Source: an uncultured Bacteroidales bacterium
GTDB lineage: Bacteria > Bacteroidota > Bacteroidia > Bacteroidales > UBA932
Assembly: GCA_946406275.1 (NCBI GenBank)
Contig: CAMJJZ010000020.1
Span: 1-16,660 of the forward strand
Direction of reading: 5' to 3'
Length of the DNA: 16,660 nucleotides
The stretch's first letter is position 1; each line of letters opens with the position of its first letter. This document shows positions 7,614-15,738 of the stretch, piece after piece. The notes below the pieces were generated by a model. The model did no database searches and was not told the origin of the DNA. It saw nothing but the letters and a program-made list of their open reading frames with translations. The translations under genes and the position numbers were made by a program.

Positions 7614-8312
7614 GTGTTCAAGAAGATATTATACGCCGTTCTAATTGTTTCTGCCTTTGTTTTTACGGTCTGGGCTGTAAAAACCGTGAAAGTGTCGCTG
7701 GAGCAGAAACGCTGGCTTGCCCTGGGCCCCATAGAGAACCATCCCAAAAGAGTCTACGACGTTAAATTCGCCCGCGAGTTCAACGACATGAACGATGTCC
7801 AGCTCGCCGCAGCCCAGGTCCTGGGAGTTCCTCCTGTAAAGGACAGGGATGAGGCGGAGCACGCAAAGAAGAAGCTTGTGAAACTGGAGGATACGGATTC
7901 CTACGTAGTGGATTCCCTTACCCACTCCATACCGTATCTGGTGCCGTCGGCAAAGGAGCTTCTGGACAGGATAGGGCAGAATTTCCTGGACTCGCTTTCC
8001 AGCAAGGGCTTAAACCCCAACAAGCTGGTAATCACATCGGTACTTCGCACAGAGGCCGATGTGGCAAAGCTCCGCAGGCGCAACACCAATGCATCGGAGA
8101 ACTCCACCCATCGTTACGGAACCACCTTCGACATATCCTACTGGCACTATGTGAGAGTCCCGGAGCTTCGCGGGCGTCCGTACCAGGATGTGCCCCCAGA
8201 GTACCTCAGAGCCGTGCTTTCCCAGGTTCTCAAGGACCTTCATGACGAAAAGGCCTGCTACGTCAAATATGAGCGCAAGCAGACCTGTTTTCACGTAACC
8301 GTAAGGAAATAA
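7614..8312 (+). CDS. DUF5715 family protein, M15/VanY-like peptidase motif
   Basis: A 232-residue protein that starts with a signal-anchor (MFKKILYAVLIVSAFVFTVWAV) and is therefore predicted to act in the periplasm. The core has STHRYGTTFD (S164, H166, D173), the SxHxxGxxxD zinc signature of D-Ala-D-Ala carboxypeptidases and related LAS peptidases. A third possible ligand is H227 in TCFHVTV at the C-terminus. LRTEADVAKLRRRN just before the motif matches the arginine-containing strand of the same fold. The usual glutamate of the ExxWH motif is not obvious, so activity is uncertain. GTG at 7614 is the only plausible start: upstream codons in frame run to a stop at 7572 with no ATG or GTG. The gene is single, divergent from the lipid operon and convergent with glsB, 3 bp away. 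A peptidoglycan-trimming role is inferred. Confidence 0.82.
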   Translation: MFKKILYAVLIVSAFVFTVWAVKTVKVSLEQKRWLALGPIENHPKRVYDVKFAREFNDMNDVQLAAAQVLGVPPVKDRDEAEHAKKKLVKLEDTDSYVVDSLTHSIPYLVPSAKELLDRIGQNFLDSLSSKGLNPNKLVITSVLRTEADVAKLRRRNTNASENSTHRYGTTFDISYWHYVRVPELRGRPYQDVPPEYLRAVLSQVLKDLHDEKACYVKYERKQTCFHVTVRK

Positions 8313-8315
8313 TCC

Positions 8316-9308
8316 CTAACTCTTGTTTTTGAGATGCCTCTTCTGGAAGCGGTTGAGGAGTTTCTTTATGTTCCTCCAGCCAATCTTTGCAAAGGTGTCC
8401 GAGTGACGGTTTATCTTCTCCGGATACAGTTCCGCAAAGGTGATGAGTATGCCGGAGTCGTAGATGTCCCCGAACTCGTCGTTTATTCCCGTTCCGAAGT
8501 AAATCATTGAGGGTGAGACGTTCATATAGGTGTTCACCAGCGGTGGAATGGACACGCCGTGCTTCATGACCTCCGCCTTCAGGACCTTGTAGTCTTCCTT
8601 GAAATCGTTCCCCTTGAAGAGTTTGAGGTACTTCTTCTTATTCTCCACCTTCACTTCCTTGCGGATGTGGATGAGACGGCTCTTTTTTCCAAAGTACATG
8701 CGCAGGAATACCATGATGATTTCCCTGGCTTCCTGGGGGTACTCCTTGTAGATGGTCATCTTCCCGAAGAAGTGGCTGATGCGCTTCTTGTACAGGACGC
8801 CCAGTGCGGCTATGCCGTCAAAGAGGTTGTCCAGTGCGTACAGTGTCTTGGCCCCGGCCTTGGAGCTCTGGTATTCAAGGGATACGAAGGAACGTCCAAG
8901 TTCCAGAGTATAAGGAAGATACTCTTCGATGAACTTCTTGGAGAACTCGAACATGTGGGACGATGTGAGGATGGGCTGTCCGTAGCGGTCGTAGACGGCC
9001 TCGTCGCAGATGCAGAAACGGTAGCCGCCGATGATCTGCTCCGCGTCCGGATCCCACAGGACAAGCTGGCGGTATCCGTAGGCAGGGTCCGTATCGAACT
9101 TGTCTATATCCAGGGGCTCGCCGGTGCCGCCGCCGTCGTTGCGGAAGGCTATTTCGCGCAGGCGGCCAATCTCTCGGATTACGTTAACCGCTTCCGGGCC
9201 AACTACATACAGCTTATTGCCGGCACGGTTGGTGTCGCGCAGCAGGGTTTCTTCATTGAGTTCTGCCTTGAGCAGCTCTTTGTCCACGGGGGGAATAATT
9301 GGTTTCAT
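8316..9308 (-). CDS. glsB: GNAT-type N-acyltransferase, glycine lipid synthase GlsB-like
   Basis: A 330-residue protein of the OlsB/hemolysin-like GNAT branch (Acetyltransf_5), which transfers a 3-hydroxyacyl chain from acyl-ACP to the amino group of an amino acid. Typical elements are LREIAFR near residues 50-56, a GGYRFCI strand (94-100), and the ELGRSFV motif (136-142) followed by a YxxSKAGAKTLYALDNLFDGI helix. In Bacteroides the equivalent gene glsB sits beside glsA, and together they make glycine lipids; the same pair is present here. The start was set at 9308 because its ATG overlaps the glsA stop as ATGA. The open frame extends 12 codons further, but that part has no family support. 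The C-terminal 100 residues (YMNVSPSMIYFGTGINDEFGD) are characteristic of the Bacteroidota version. The substrate glycine is inferred from the homologue. Confidence 0.85.
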   Translation of the reverse strand: MKPIIPPVDKELLKAELNEETLLRDTNRAGNKLYVVGPEAVNVIREIGRLREIAFRNDGGGTGEPLDIDKFDTDPAYGYRQLVLWDPDAEQIIGGYRFCICDEAVYDRYGQPILTSSHMFEFSKKFIEEYLPYTLELGRSFVSLEYQSSKAGAKTLYALDNLFDGIAALGVLYKKRISHFFGKMTIYKEYPQEAREIIMVFLRMYFGKKSRLIHIRKEVKVENKKKYLKLFKGNDFKEDYKVLKAEVMKHGVSIPPLVNTYMNVSPSMIYFGTGINDEFGDIYDSGILITFAELYPEKINRHSDTFAKIGWRNIKKLLNRFQKRHLKNKS

Positions 9309-10111
9309 AGTTCGTACACTTTTTCTCTGACCCACTGAGCCCACTCCAAGGGGCGTTTTGAATTGTCGAAATGGCTCCAGGGGATGGGTTCGCCTATTAC
9401 CAGGCGGAATGTCTTGCCCTGGGCCTTGTAAAGCTCGTCCACAAGAAGGATCATTGCGAGGGGAAATTTCTTGTTGATACCCGTCACCTTACCTATCCAG
9501 TCTACAAAATAGAATTTGCGGGAATTCTGGCCGTAGAAATGCATGGGGACTATGTCCCTGTGGAATTTGACGCTCTTTGTGAGGAAAGTCTTTGTCCACT
9601 CCACGTCCTGGATCCTGCCCTTTATCTTGCGGGATACCTTCCCGGCGGGGAACATGAAAATCTGGTCCGTAGAGGAGAAGATGGCGTCGGTTTCCGCCGC
9701 AAGGGTCCTGGCCTGGGCGTGGGACACTTTATTCACTGCTATCATGAAGCCGTCCAGCTGGTGGAGGTTCATGAGGAAGTCGTTGACCATGCACTTGAGG
9801 TGGCCGTCGAAGTGCCTGCCGAATACGGCTACGGCATTGATTGCATCTACCCCGCCAAGGGCGTGGTTGCCTGCAAGACAGTATCTTGTGCCGTCCGTCT
9901 TTAAATTCTCAAGGCCTTCTACGTTCACGGTAACCCTGAGGTACTTAAGCACCTGCTCTGCGAATTCTACGCCGGTGTATCCCTTGCGGAAGAATTCGTT
10001 GAGCCAGTCCTCGTGCAGGATCCTTTTGGCAAAGCGGATGACGAAACGCGGCGTTTTGGGGCCGAATTTCGCCTTCAGCATTTTTTCGACATTTATGGTA
10101 TAGTCGGTCAT
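9305..10111 (-). CDS. glsA: PlsC-like O-acyltransferase, glycine lipid GlsA-like
   Basis: A 268-residue acyltransferase of the LPLAT superfamily. The catalytic motif is AGNHALGGVDAI, with H83 and D89 in H-x5-D spacing, and the second motif is FMFPAGKVSR (residues 152-161). The predicted role is to add a second fatty acid to the hydroxyl of an N-3-hydroxyacyl-glycine made by GlsB, giving diacyl glycine lipid at the inner membrane. The assignment to GlsA rests on the enzyme type and on the ATGA overlap with the GlsB-type gene directly downstream. The 77-bp gap upstream (10112-10188) carries the start region of the divergent GtrA gene. On the minus strand I see only partial promoter boxes there (TATTTTTA, TACTTTG). 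Start ATG at 10111 is the first in frame and gives a normal length. Confidence 0.85.
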   Translation of the reverse strand: MTDYTINVEKMLKAKFGPKTPRFVIRFAKRILHEDWLNEFFRKGYTGVEFAEQVLKYLRVTVNVEGLENLKTDGTRYCLAGNHALGGVDAINAVAVFGRHFDGHLKCMVNDFLMNLHQLDGFMIAVNKVSHAQARTLAAETDAIFSSTDQIFMFPAGKVSRKIKGRIQDVEWTKTFLTKSVKFHRDIVPMHFYGQNSRKFYFVDWIGKVTGINKKFPLAMILLVDELYKAQGKTFRLVIGEPIPWSHFDNSKRPLEWAQWVREKVYEL

Positions 10112-10176
10112 TTGAGGGTTTAGGTTTACGGGATGTAAAAATACGGAAAAAAACGCAAAGTATCACAAAAAAGCCA

Positions 10177-10184
10177 TATATTTG
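10177..10184 (+). promoter_or_regulatory. -7 promoter box (TATATTTG) of the GtrA-family gene
   Basis: TATATTTG matches TAnnTTTG exactly, and only 4 bp separate it from the ATG at 10189. No convincing -33 TTTG lies at the expected distance, where the sequence is A-rich. The spacing implies an mRNA beginning at or next to the start codon. Confidence 0.55.
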
Positions 10185-10188
10185 TATT

Positions 10189-10651
10189 ATGAAGGGAAGA
10201 AGCTTTAAAGAAGTTTTTCTCAAGCTGTGCCTTTTCTCGGCAACATCTATGGTAGGGACCATCGTAGACCTGGGTCTGCACTGGGCCCTGTCAAGTTTTG
10301 TGTTCGACGGCAACTACTGGGGAAGTTTCTGGATAGCCCCGGTCATCTCATTCGAGGTGGCTGCAATGGCAAATTTCGTCATAGCTTATTTCTTTGTATG
10401 GAAGGAAAGGGTCACATACCGTGGAAGCCGTTCTTTCTGGAGGCACTTTGCCGGGTACAATGCTGCGGGCGTAGGTGCTTTTATCCTCAAGTTCATCGTG
10501 ATGCAGGGCGTCCACTTCCTCTTCCTCTCCCTTGGATGGCTTCAGGAATACTCGTTCGAGCCCGTCATATGTAACCTCATAGGCCTGTGTTTCTCCGGCC
10601 TTTTCAATTTCTACATGAGCGAGTTCGTGATATTCAACAAGAAAAGAGGTT

Positions 10652-10653
<2 letters not shown>
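10189..10653 (+). CDS. GtrA family membrane protein
   Basis: A 154-residue protein with four predicted transmembrane segments (about 12-38, 46-69, 85-110, 122-145), the GtrA/DPMS-associated architecture. Recognisable pieces are the early SMVGTIVDLGLHWAL segment, the loop FVWKERVTYRGSRS after helix 2, and the ending NFYMSEFVIFNKK. Members of the family act, or are thought to act, in moving isoprenoid-linked sugars across the inner membrane or in assisting a glycosyltransferase. No glycosyltransferase is adjacent here, so its partner is unknown. The first residues (MKGRSFKEVFLKL) are basic, as expected ahead of helix 1, and the next methionine lies inside that helix, so the start at 10189 is secure. 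It is a single-gene unit, convergent with the permease operon; its stop codon touches the tRNA-like element. Confidence 0.9.
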
Positions 10654-10716
<63 letters not shown>

Positions 10717-10722
<6 letters not shown>

Positions 10723-11997
10723 GCCTGCAATGAGCCTGCGGGCTTCTTCCGGGTCAATTCCTCTAAGCTCAAGTGCCTTGTCCTTAAGGCTTTCTATCTT
10801 GTCTTTCCTCTCTATAACTTTGTTCTCAATAAAGATGGAAATGCTGGAGAGGACGTAGTATATAACCGTCTGGATTGTCATGGCCTTTATCTCTGGGGCC
10901 ACCAGGGAGAGGGAGCCGCCTGCCGTGTTGAGGTTGATGAACGCCCGGCACCCGAAGGTGGAGGGAAAAATATAGCCCACATACTGCCAGAAAGGCGGAA
11001 TTGCCGTCTGCGGCCATGAGAAACCGGTAAGGAACAGGCATATTGGAGATATGCTGAGGAAGAGGACAAATACAGTTTCCCTCCTTGTTATGAGAGACGA
11101 CCACGTGAAGGTGAAGAAAATGCAGTCAATGACAAAGAACACCAGGAGAACCATTATGTCCGTCCATTCTCCGCGTTGAGGAAGTCGGAACAGCCATGGA
11201 ATTAGAAGCGCGATGAGCGTCCCCGTAACCATGTAGATGGAGAAGTATGCCGTTCCTCGGCCAAGCAGCACCCTCCCTATTCCGAGTCCCTGAAGGCCCT
11301 TAGACATGGATGCGAAGCTCCTGTTCTGTTCCCTGAGCGTGCCTGCAAGAAGCGATGACCCGTAGAACATGGTCTGCTGGATAACAAGCAGGAGGGCGGC
11401 CGATATGAAGAAGATTGTGTATGAGAAGGGCTTGTTGTAAGGCATGCTCTCGTCTGACAGCACCGGTTGCACGGCCTGCCATGCCGCCTGTGCGTCCATT
11501 CCTGAGGCAAGGTAGCGTTCCATCTGGATCTCGTGCATCTCGTCCAGCATCGTGAGGCTGGTACCCATGGTGAGGCACTTGTAGTAGAGGAAGCTGGACA
11601 TATCGGCATAGGTGGAGATAATGCCCTGCTCTCCGCGGACAAGGCGCGCGTCAAAGTCCTCCGGGATGTAGATAATCCCGTGCACCAGCCCTTTCTGCAT
11701 CATCTCTTTTGCCTCTTCCATGGAAGCCGCAAACATGAGGATGTTGCATTCCCTGGTGGCGTCCACCTTTCGGATGAAGCGTCTGCTGAAGGCGCCGCCG
11801 GAGTTGTCCACCACTGCCACATCCATCTCGTCCACAGTTCCGTTCATGTAAATGAGGTTGTAAAGTACCGGATACAGCAGCCCTCCGACAAAAAAGATCA
11901 CAATGACACCGGAGTCCGAGAAGATGAGCCGGAGCTCGTTTACAAATATTTTGTACCAGTCCCTTATCCAGGTGCCCAGGTAGCTAATTCCTTTCAT
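10717..11997 (-). CDS. ABC-2 type transporter permease (second of pair)
   Basis: A 426-residue inner-membrane protein of the ABC2_membrane_3 (YhhJ/YbhR-like) type. The topology is one N-terminal helix (VIVIFFVGGLLYPVLYNLIYM), a large periplasmic domain of about 200 residues (DVAVVDNSGGAFSRRFIRKVD ... IIYIPEDF), then five to six C-terminal helices. The pattern VDNS followed by GIIYIPEDF is typical of these exporters. The start at 11997 overlaps the first permease by 14 bp (GACTATGAAAGGAATTAG on the minus strand). The frame is open further upstream but loses family likeness. The C-terminus is a charged cytoplasmic tail (VIERKDKIESLKDKALELRG). It is the last gene of the export operon and should pair with the first permease as a heterodimer. 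No ATP-binding protein is encoded beside it. The substrate is unknown. Confidence 0.9.
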
Positions 11998-13144
11998 AGT
12001 CCTGATATTTATATGCATGTCCAAGCCTGCCGATAAGCGTGAACGGCAGGAACAGGAAAAGTAGCAGATGTACCGACTCCTGCCACCATCCGGCAAAGCC
12101 GCTTCCCCAGATTGTCTCCTGGACATGGAAAAGGTAATAGTGCCTCAGGGGGAAAACGGCGCTGAACCCCTGTACATACGGCGGCATTGCTTCCACCGGG
12201 AGCGAGAAACCAGCCAGGGAGAATCCCAGCACGCTTATTATTGCTCCCACACTGATAGCCAGCCTCAGTACCGGGAACAGCTCCACTATGAAAAGCCCCA
12301 GGGCTTCGGATGCGCTCACAAGGAGCAGTATGTCCAGGAACATCCAGCCGATATGTCCCTTGAGGGGGTATTTGAGCCAGTGGAACAGGAGCAGTTCAAG
12401 CGCTATTCCAAGCACCGTGAAAATGATGTTGTATGGAAGCAGCTTTCCCAGAAGGGCCATCTCCACGGAACCGCCGGCGGTTTTCAGTAGATGCTTGGAC
12501 GTGCCGTACTTCAGTTCTGAACCTACGGCGTAGATGGTGATGAGAATAACAATCATCTCCAGCACGCCCGGGAGCAGCACTCCGTTGAGGTACACGCCAT
12601 AGTTCACGGCCGGATTCCCTATCTGGTGCTGGTCCAGTACAATGGGCTGGATTCGTCCCATTATCTCCCTCTCGTTCATGCCTTTAAGCCGCAGCACCTG
12701 CCTTTGGACAGCTCCGTTGGTAAGGTTCACCATGGTGAGGATGTCCTTGTATGCAAGCGCGCCTCCCACAAAATAGAGGGAGTTCACGTAATAGCTTATG
12801 TGCGGCTGGCGGAAAGCCTGGATATCGGCATTGAAGCCTTTGGGAATCACGATGAAAGACGTGATGCGCCCCGTTTCCATGTGCTCCCTTGCAAGGTGGA
12901 TGTCGTCATAGTACACCACCTTTCCCAGCTGGGTGCCGTCCAATTCCCGGGCAAAAGTCCTGGAAGTGGAACTATGGTCCTCGTCAACAAGGCCGATAGG
13001 GAGATCGTGCGGAAGCCCGTCCTTCATGAACGTGATGTAGAAGACGGCATTCACTATGAGCACCCCCACCGAGGCAAGGATGTACACCGGACGCTTCAGA
13101 ATGATGAGAAGCTCCCTCCGCACTATTTTTACAAGCTGTTTCAT
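11984..13144 (-). CDS. ABC-2 type transporter permease (first of pair)
   Basis: A 386-residue permease with the same architecture as the next gene: a cytoplasmic basic start (MKQLVKIVRRELLIILKRP), helix 1, a periplasmic domain opened by LPIGLVDEDHSSTSRTFAREL and containing FIVIPKGFNADI, then a helical C-terminal half with the conserved SLPVEAMPPYVQGFSAVFPLRHY segment before the last helix. Such pairs work with an HlyD-type adaptor and an outer-membrane factor to export drugs or other small molecules across both membranes. Its ATG overlaps the adaptor stop as ATGA, and its 3' end overlaps the second permease by 14 bp, so equimolar production is expected. No Walker A or ABC signature occurs in this protein. 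Substrate specificity cannot be read from the sequence. Confidence 0.92.
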   Translation of the reverse strand: MKQLVKIVRRELLIILKRPVYILASVGVLIVNAVFYITFMKDGLPHDLPIGLVDEDHSSTSRTFARELDGTQLGKVVYYDDIHLAREHMETGRITSFIVIPKGFNADIQAFRQPHISYYVNSLYFVGGALAYKDILTMVNLTNGAVQRQVLRLKGMNEREIMGRIQPIVLDQHQIGNPAVNYGVYLNGVLLPGVLEMIVILITIYAVGSELKYGTSKHLLKTAGGSVEMALLGKLLPYNIIFTVLGIALELLLFHWLKYPLKGHIGWMFLDILLLVSASEALGLFIVELFPVLRLAISVGAIISVLGFSLAGFSLPVEAMPPYVQGFSAVFPLRHYYLFHVQETIWGSGFAGWWQESVHLLLFLFLPFTLIGRLGHAYKYQDYERN

Positions 13145-14142
13145 CTTTCAGTGTCAACGATCATGATTGCGCTCATCCCCGGACGAAGCCCTGCAATCTG
13201 ATAGTCCGGGCGGGCGCGGACCTCGAAGGTGCGGGTGTCGAACTCTCCCGTCTCACGCGTGGCCTTCCAGGTGGCGTATGATTCCCTTGCCGCAATATAA
13301 TATACCGTGGCCGATATCCTACTGCCGTCCAGGGCGGGGATGCTGAGTTCAATCCTGTCTCCGCTCTGCATGTTGTGGAGGCGGTCTTCACGGATGTTGA
13401 AGGTGAACCACATGTCTGAGAGGTCCTCTATGGTCATGATGGGGGAGCCCTGGCCTACGAGTTCTCCAACCTTGGGGTAAATATCGGCCACAACGCCGTC
13501 ACAGGGGGCTGTGAGGCGGATTTCGTCAAGGTATGAATTGACCAGCTCCACCGCCGCATTGGCCCTTTCCACAAGGGCGACGGCGGCATCCTTGTCTTCC
13601 TGGCGTGCGCCTTTCACCGCCATCTCCCACTGGCTGCGGGCTGCTCGGGTTGTCGCCTTGGCGGCGTTATACTGCGCAAGGACTTCGTCGTATTTCTGGT
13701 CGGAGACTACCTTTTGGTCATGGAGGCTCTTGATTCTTGCATAGGATTTCTTCATCACGTCTTCGCCAACCTTGGCTTTCTGGTACATCTCATAGGCACC
13801 GGTGATTTGTTCGCTGCGGGCGCCGTTGTAGGCCTTGTCCTTCTGTGCGGTTGCCGCGGCTTTGGCTGCCGCGGCTTCGGCAATCTTGGAACGGATTTCC
13901 GGGGAGTCAATGATGACCAGGGTGTCTCCCTTGTGCACCGCTTGCCCTTCCTGGGCGCGGAATTCCTCTATTCGGCCCGGAACTTTGCCGGAAACGCGGT
14001 ACTCCGCTGCCTCGGCCTCTCCCTGTATCACGTAGGGCTTGGGCCTTGACACAATGTAACCAACCGCCGATACAGTGAGCACTATGCATATAAGTGCCGC
14101 AACGCCAATGAGAATGTTGTAGTTTTTCTTTTCCTGTTTCAT
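13141..14142 (-). CDS. HlyD-family membrane fusion (adaptor) protein
   Basis: A 333-residue periplasmic adaptor. The N-terminal anchor is at residues 8-31 (YNILIGVAALICIVLTVSAVGYIV), followed by a first lipoyl half-motif (YRVSGKVPGRIEEFRAQEGQAVHKGDTLVIID, about 48-79). An alanine- and lysine-rich coiled-coil hairpin spans about 82-205, and the second lipoyl half (LTAPCDGVVADIYPKVGELV) starts at residue 210. The beta-barrel domain with a C-terminal GLRPGMSAIMIVD completes it, closely resembling EmrA/YbhG-type adaptors. It connects the permease pair to the outer-membrane factor. The start at 14142 was chosen because it lies 1 bp after the tolC-like stop and directly before the basic MKQEKK plus membrane anchor. 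The 51 upstream codons in frame lie within the tolC-like gene and are not family-like. Confidence 0.94.
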   Translation of the reverse strand: MKQEKKNYNILIGVAALICIVLTVSAVGYIVSRPKPYVIQGEAEAAEYRVSGKVPGRIEEFRAQEGQAVHKGDTLVIIDSPEIRSKIAEAAAAKAAATAQKDKAYNGARSEQITGAYEMYQKAKVGEDVMKKSYARIKSLHDQKVVSDQKYDEVLAQYNAAKATTRAARSQWEMAVKGARQEDKDAAVALVERANAAVELVNSYLDEIRLTAPCDGVVADIYPKVGELVGQGSPIMTIEDLSDMWFTFNIREDRLHNMQSGDRIELSIPALDGSRISATVYYIAARESYATWKATRETGEFDTRTFEVRARPDYQIAGLRPGMSAIMIVDTER

Positions 14143-14143
14143 A

Positions 14144-15625
14144 TCAATAAATCTCTGTTTTATATCCTTCTGCCTTCCTGAGTTCTGACATTGCGGTCTG
14201 GAGTTCCGTCCCTGCGTCAATCCAGTCGCTGTTTGCGCTGAGCCATGCCGTATGGGCGCCAAGTACCGTGGATGTCGTAACCACGCCGGCCTCATAGCCT
14301 AAATTGGCGCTCCTCAGGTTTTCTTCGGCCACATCAACCGCGCTCCTTGTCATCTGGAGCCTCTCCCTGGCTTCTTCCACTATCACCCTCTGGCGGGCAA
14401 CCTGCAGGGTGACAAGCTCTCTTGTGTCTTCAAGTCGGTCATGATACTGTCTTGCCTCGGCCTTGGCCTTCTTCACTTTCCAGATTCCTTCACCGCCATG
14501 ACAGATGGGTATTTTCACCATTACCCCGGCCGACAGCGCACATCCCTGGAAATTATTCTGGAAGCCGTTGAAGCAGTTGGGGTTTGTGATGCTGCATGCG
14601 CCAACAAGAGCCACCACAGGCATCATGTCGGCGGCCGCTATCTTAACCTTCCTGTCATAAATGTCGGCCGCAAGGGTAAGGCTCTTTATTTCCGGGCGGG
14701 AGTCGTAGACATCTTCAATGCTTTTCCCGGAGAGATATCCCGGATCCGGGACGCCGTCTGCGGTTTCATCGGCAAGCACGATTTCGGTGTCAAGAGGAAG
14801 GCCTATCTTCTGGCACAACAGCATCTTGGAAAGGGCAAGTCCGCTGGTAGCCTTGGTGAGGAGGAGGTCGGCCTCATTTACTTTCACCTTTACCTGGAGG
14901 GCGTCTGACATGGTGCCCGTGCCGGCGTCTACGGAACGCATTACGTCATCTTCCATCTTGTGAAGGAGCTCAGAGTAGCTCTGGGCGAGTTTTTTCTTGT
15001 TGGAAATGGAGATAATCTGCCAGTAGGCGTGGTCTACGTCGGTAATGATCTCGCTGCGGCTGGTCTCCAGCTTGCTCTCGGCAAGTTCCTGGGCCTTGGA
15101 CGCCATTATGGCGCTGTTCACAATCTTTCCTCCTGCAAAAACGGGCTGCTCAACCACAATGGAGCCGCCCATTATATTGTGAAGGTCAGGATGGAGGGCG
15201 GCGTCAATTTCCTGGCCGATTGCATTGACCGGGGTTGCTATGTCCGGCATGATTCCGGTGTTCCTGACAGTCTCCAGGATTGCCTTTCCGTGTTCCGTGG
15301 CTTTCATCTCGGCACTGGCCCATATCTTGTCGTCCAGGGTGGTGCCCATGTTGCGGATGCGCTCTGACTGCTCCTCGTTTACAAGGGCCACGTCCCTGTT
15401 GTTGTACATATAGCCTCCTACGGCCGATACCTTGGGGAAGAAGTATGCCACGGCCGTCTTTTTGTCATATTCGGCCATCTCTGCGGCGGCCTTTTCCATG
15501 TCAAGCTGCCTGCTGTTTTCCACTGCCATCCGGCGGCAGTCGTCAAGTGTCAAGGTTCGCTGTCCCTGAGCCAATGCTGCGACTGGTACAAACAGCGCGG
15601 CAAGTAAGATGTCAATCCTCTTCAT
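14144..15625 (-). CDS. TolC-family outer membrane efflux protein
   Basis: A 493-residue outer-membrane factor. A signal peptide (MKRIDILLAALFVPVAALA, cleaved before Q20) is followed by LTLDDCRRMAVENS, the standard opening helix of the OEP repeat. The two homologous halves are visible: the first has the PKVSAVGGYMYNN strand and GGSIVVEQPVFAGGKI, the second has MPVVALVGACSI and SAGVMVKIPICHGGEG, each followed by a long helical hairpin. The final NLGYEAGVVTTSTVLGAHTAWLSA matches the conserved C-terminal repeat. The protein would form the trimeric channel for the adaptor and permeases behind it. It is the first gene of the operon, 113 bp from the divergent AraC-family gene. I find no good TAnnTTTG box upstream, which fits an activator-dependent promoter. 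There are two extra cysteines (ACSITNPNCF), which could form a disulfide. Confidence 0.94.
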   Translation of the reverse strand: MKRIDILLAALFVPVAALAQGQRTLTLDDCRRMAVENSRQLDMEKAAAEMAEYDKKTAVAYFFPKVSAVGGYMYNNRDVALVNEEQSERIRNMGTTLDDKIWASAEMKATEHGKAILETVRNTGIMPDIATPVNAIGQEIDAALHPDLHNIMGGSIVVEQPVFAGGKIVNSAIMASKAQELAESKLETSRSEIITDVDHAYWQIISISNKKKLAQSYSELLHKMEDDVMRSVDAGTGTMSDALQVKVKVNEADLLLTKATSGLALSKMLLCQKIGLPLDTEIVLADETADGVPDPGYLSGKSIEDVYDSRPEIKSLTLAADIYDRKVKIAAADMMPVVALVGACSITNPNCFNGFQNNFQGCALSAGVMVKIPICHGGEGIWKVKKAKAEARQYHDRLEDTRELVTLQVARQRVIVEEARERLQMTRSAVDVAEENLRSANLGYEAGVVTTSTVLGAHTAWLSANSDWIDAGTELQTAMSELRKAEGYKTEIY

Positions 15626-15650
15626 GTTCTTAAAAATTTTGTCTAATGCT

Positions 15651-15698
15651 ATGCAAAAAGGTTGCCTTTCTGTCGCTTGTCATGTGCCAAAAAGGTGC
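15651..15698. repeat. Direct-repeat pair, candidate AraC operator
   Basis: Two near-identical sites occur in the gap between the exporter operon and the AraC gene: ATGCAAAAAGGTTGC (15651-15665) and ATGTGCCAAAAAGGTGC (15682-15698). They share the core CAAAAAGGT and their GC starts lie 33 bp apart, about three helical turns, so both would face the same side of the DNA. Spaced direct repeats are the usual binding pattern of AraC-family dimers. The first copy lies about 26 bp upstream of the tolC-like start; the second lies just upstream of the araC promoter. Operator function is inferred. Confidence 0.5.
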
Positions 15699-15703
15699 TA
15701 CTA

Positions 15704-15734
15704 TTGGTATTTTGGTAGAATTTTAGTATTTTTG
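15704..15734 (+). promoter_or_regulatory. Promoter of the AraC-family gene
   Basis: TTG (15704-15706) is followed after 20 bp by TATTTTTG (15727-15734), matching the Bacteroidota promoter consensus. The ATG at 15739 starts 4 bp after the -7 box, so the transcript is predicted to begin at or next to the start codon. The second CAAAAAGGT repeat ends 5 bp upstream of the -33 element, so a bound regulator could affect its own expression. Confidence 0.6.
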
Positions 15735-15738
15735 TGGC

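Noticed and set aside
14143..14295. A longer HlyD protein starting at 14295
   Set aside because: The 51 extra residues are arginine- and glutamine-rich, lie inside the tolC-like gene and would push the membrane anchor away from the N-terminus.
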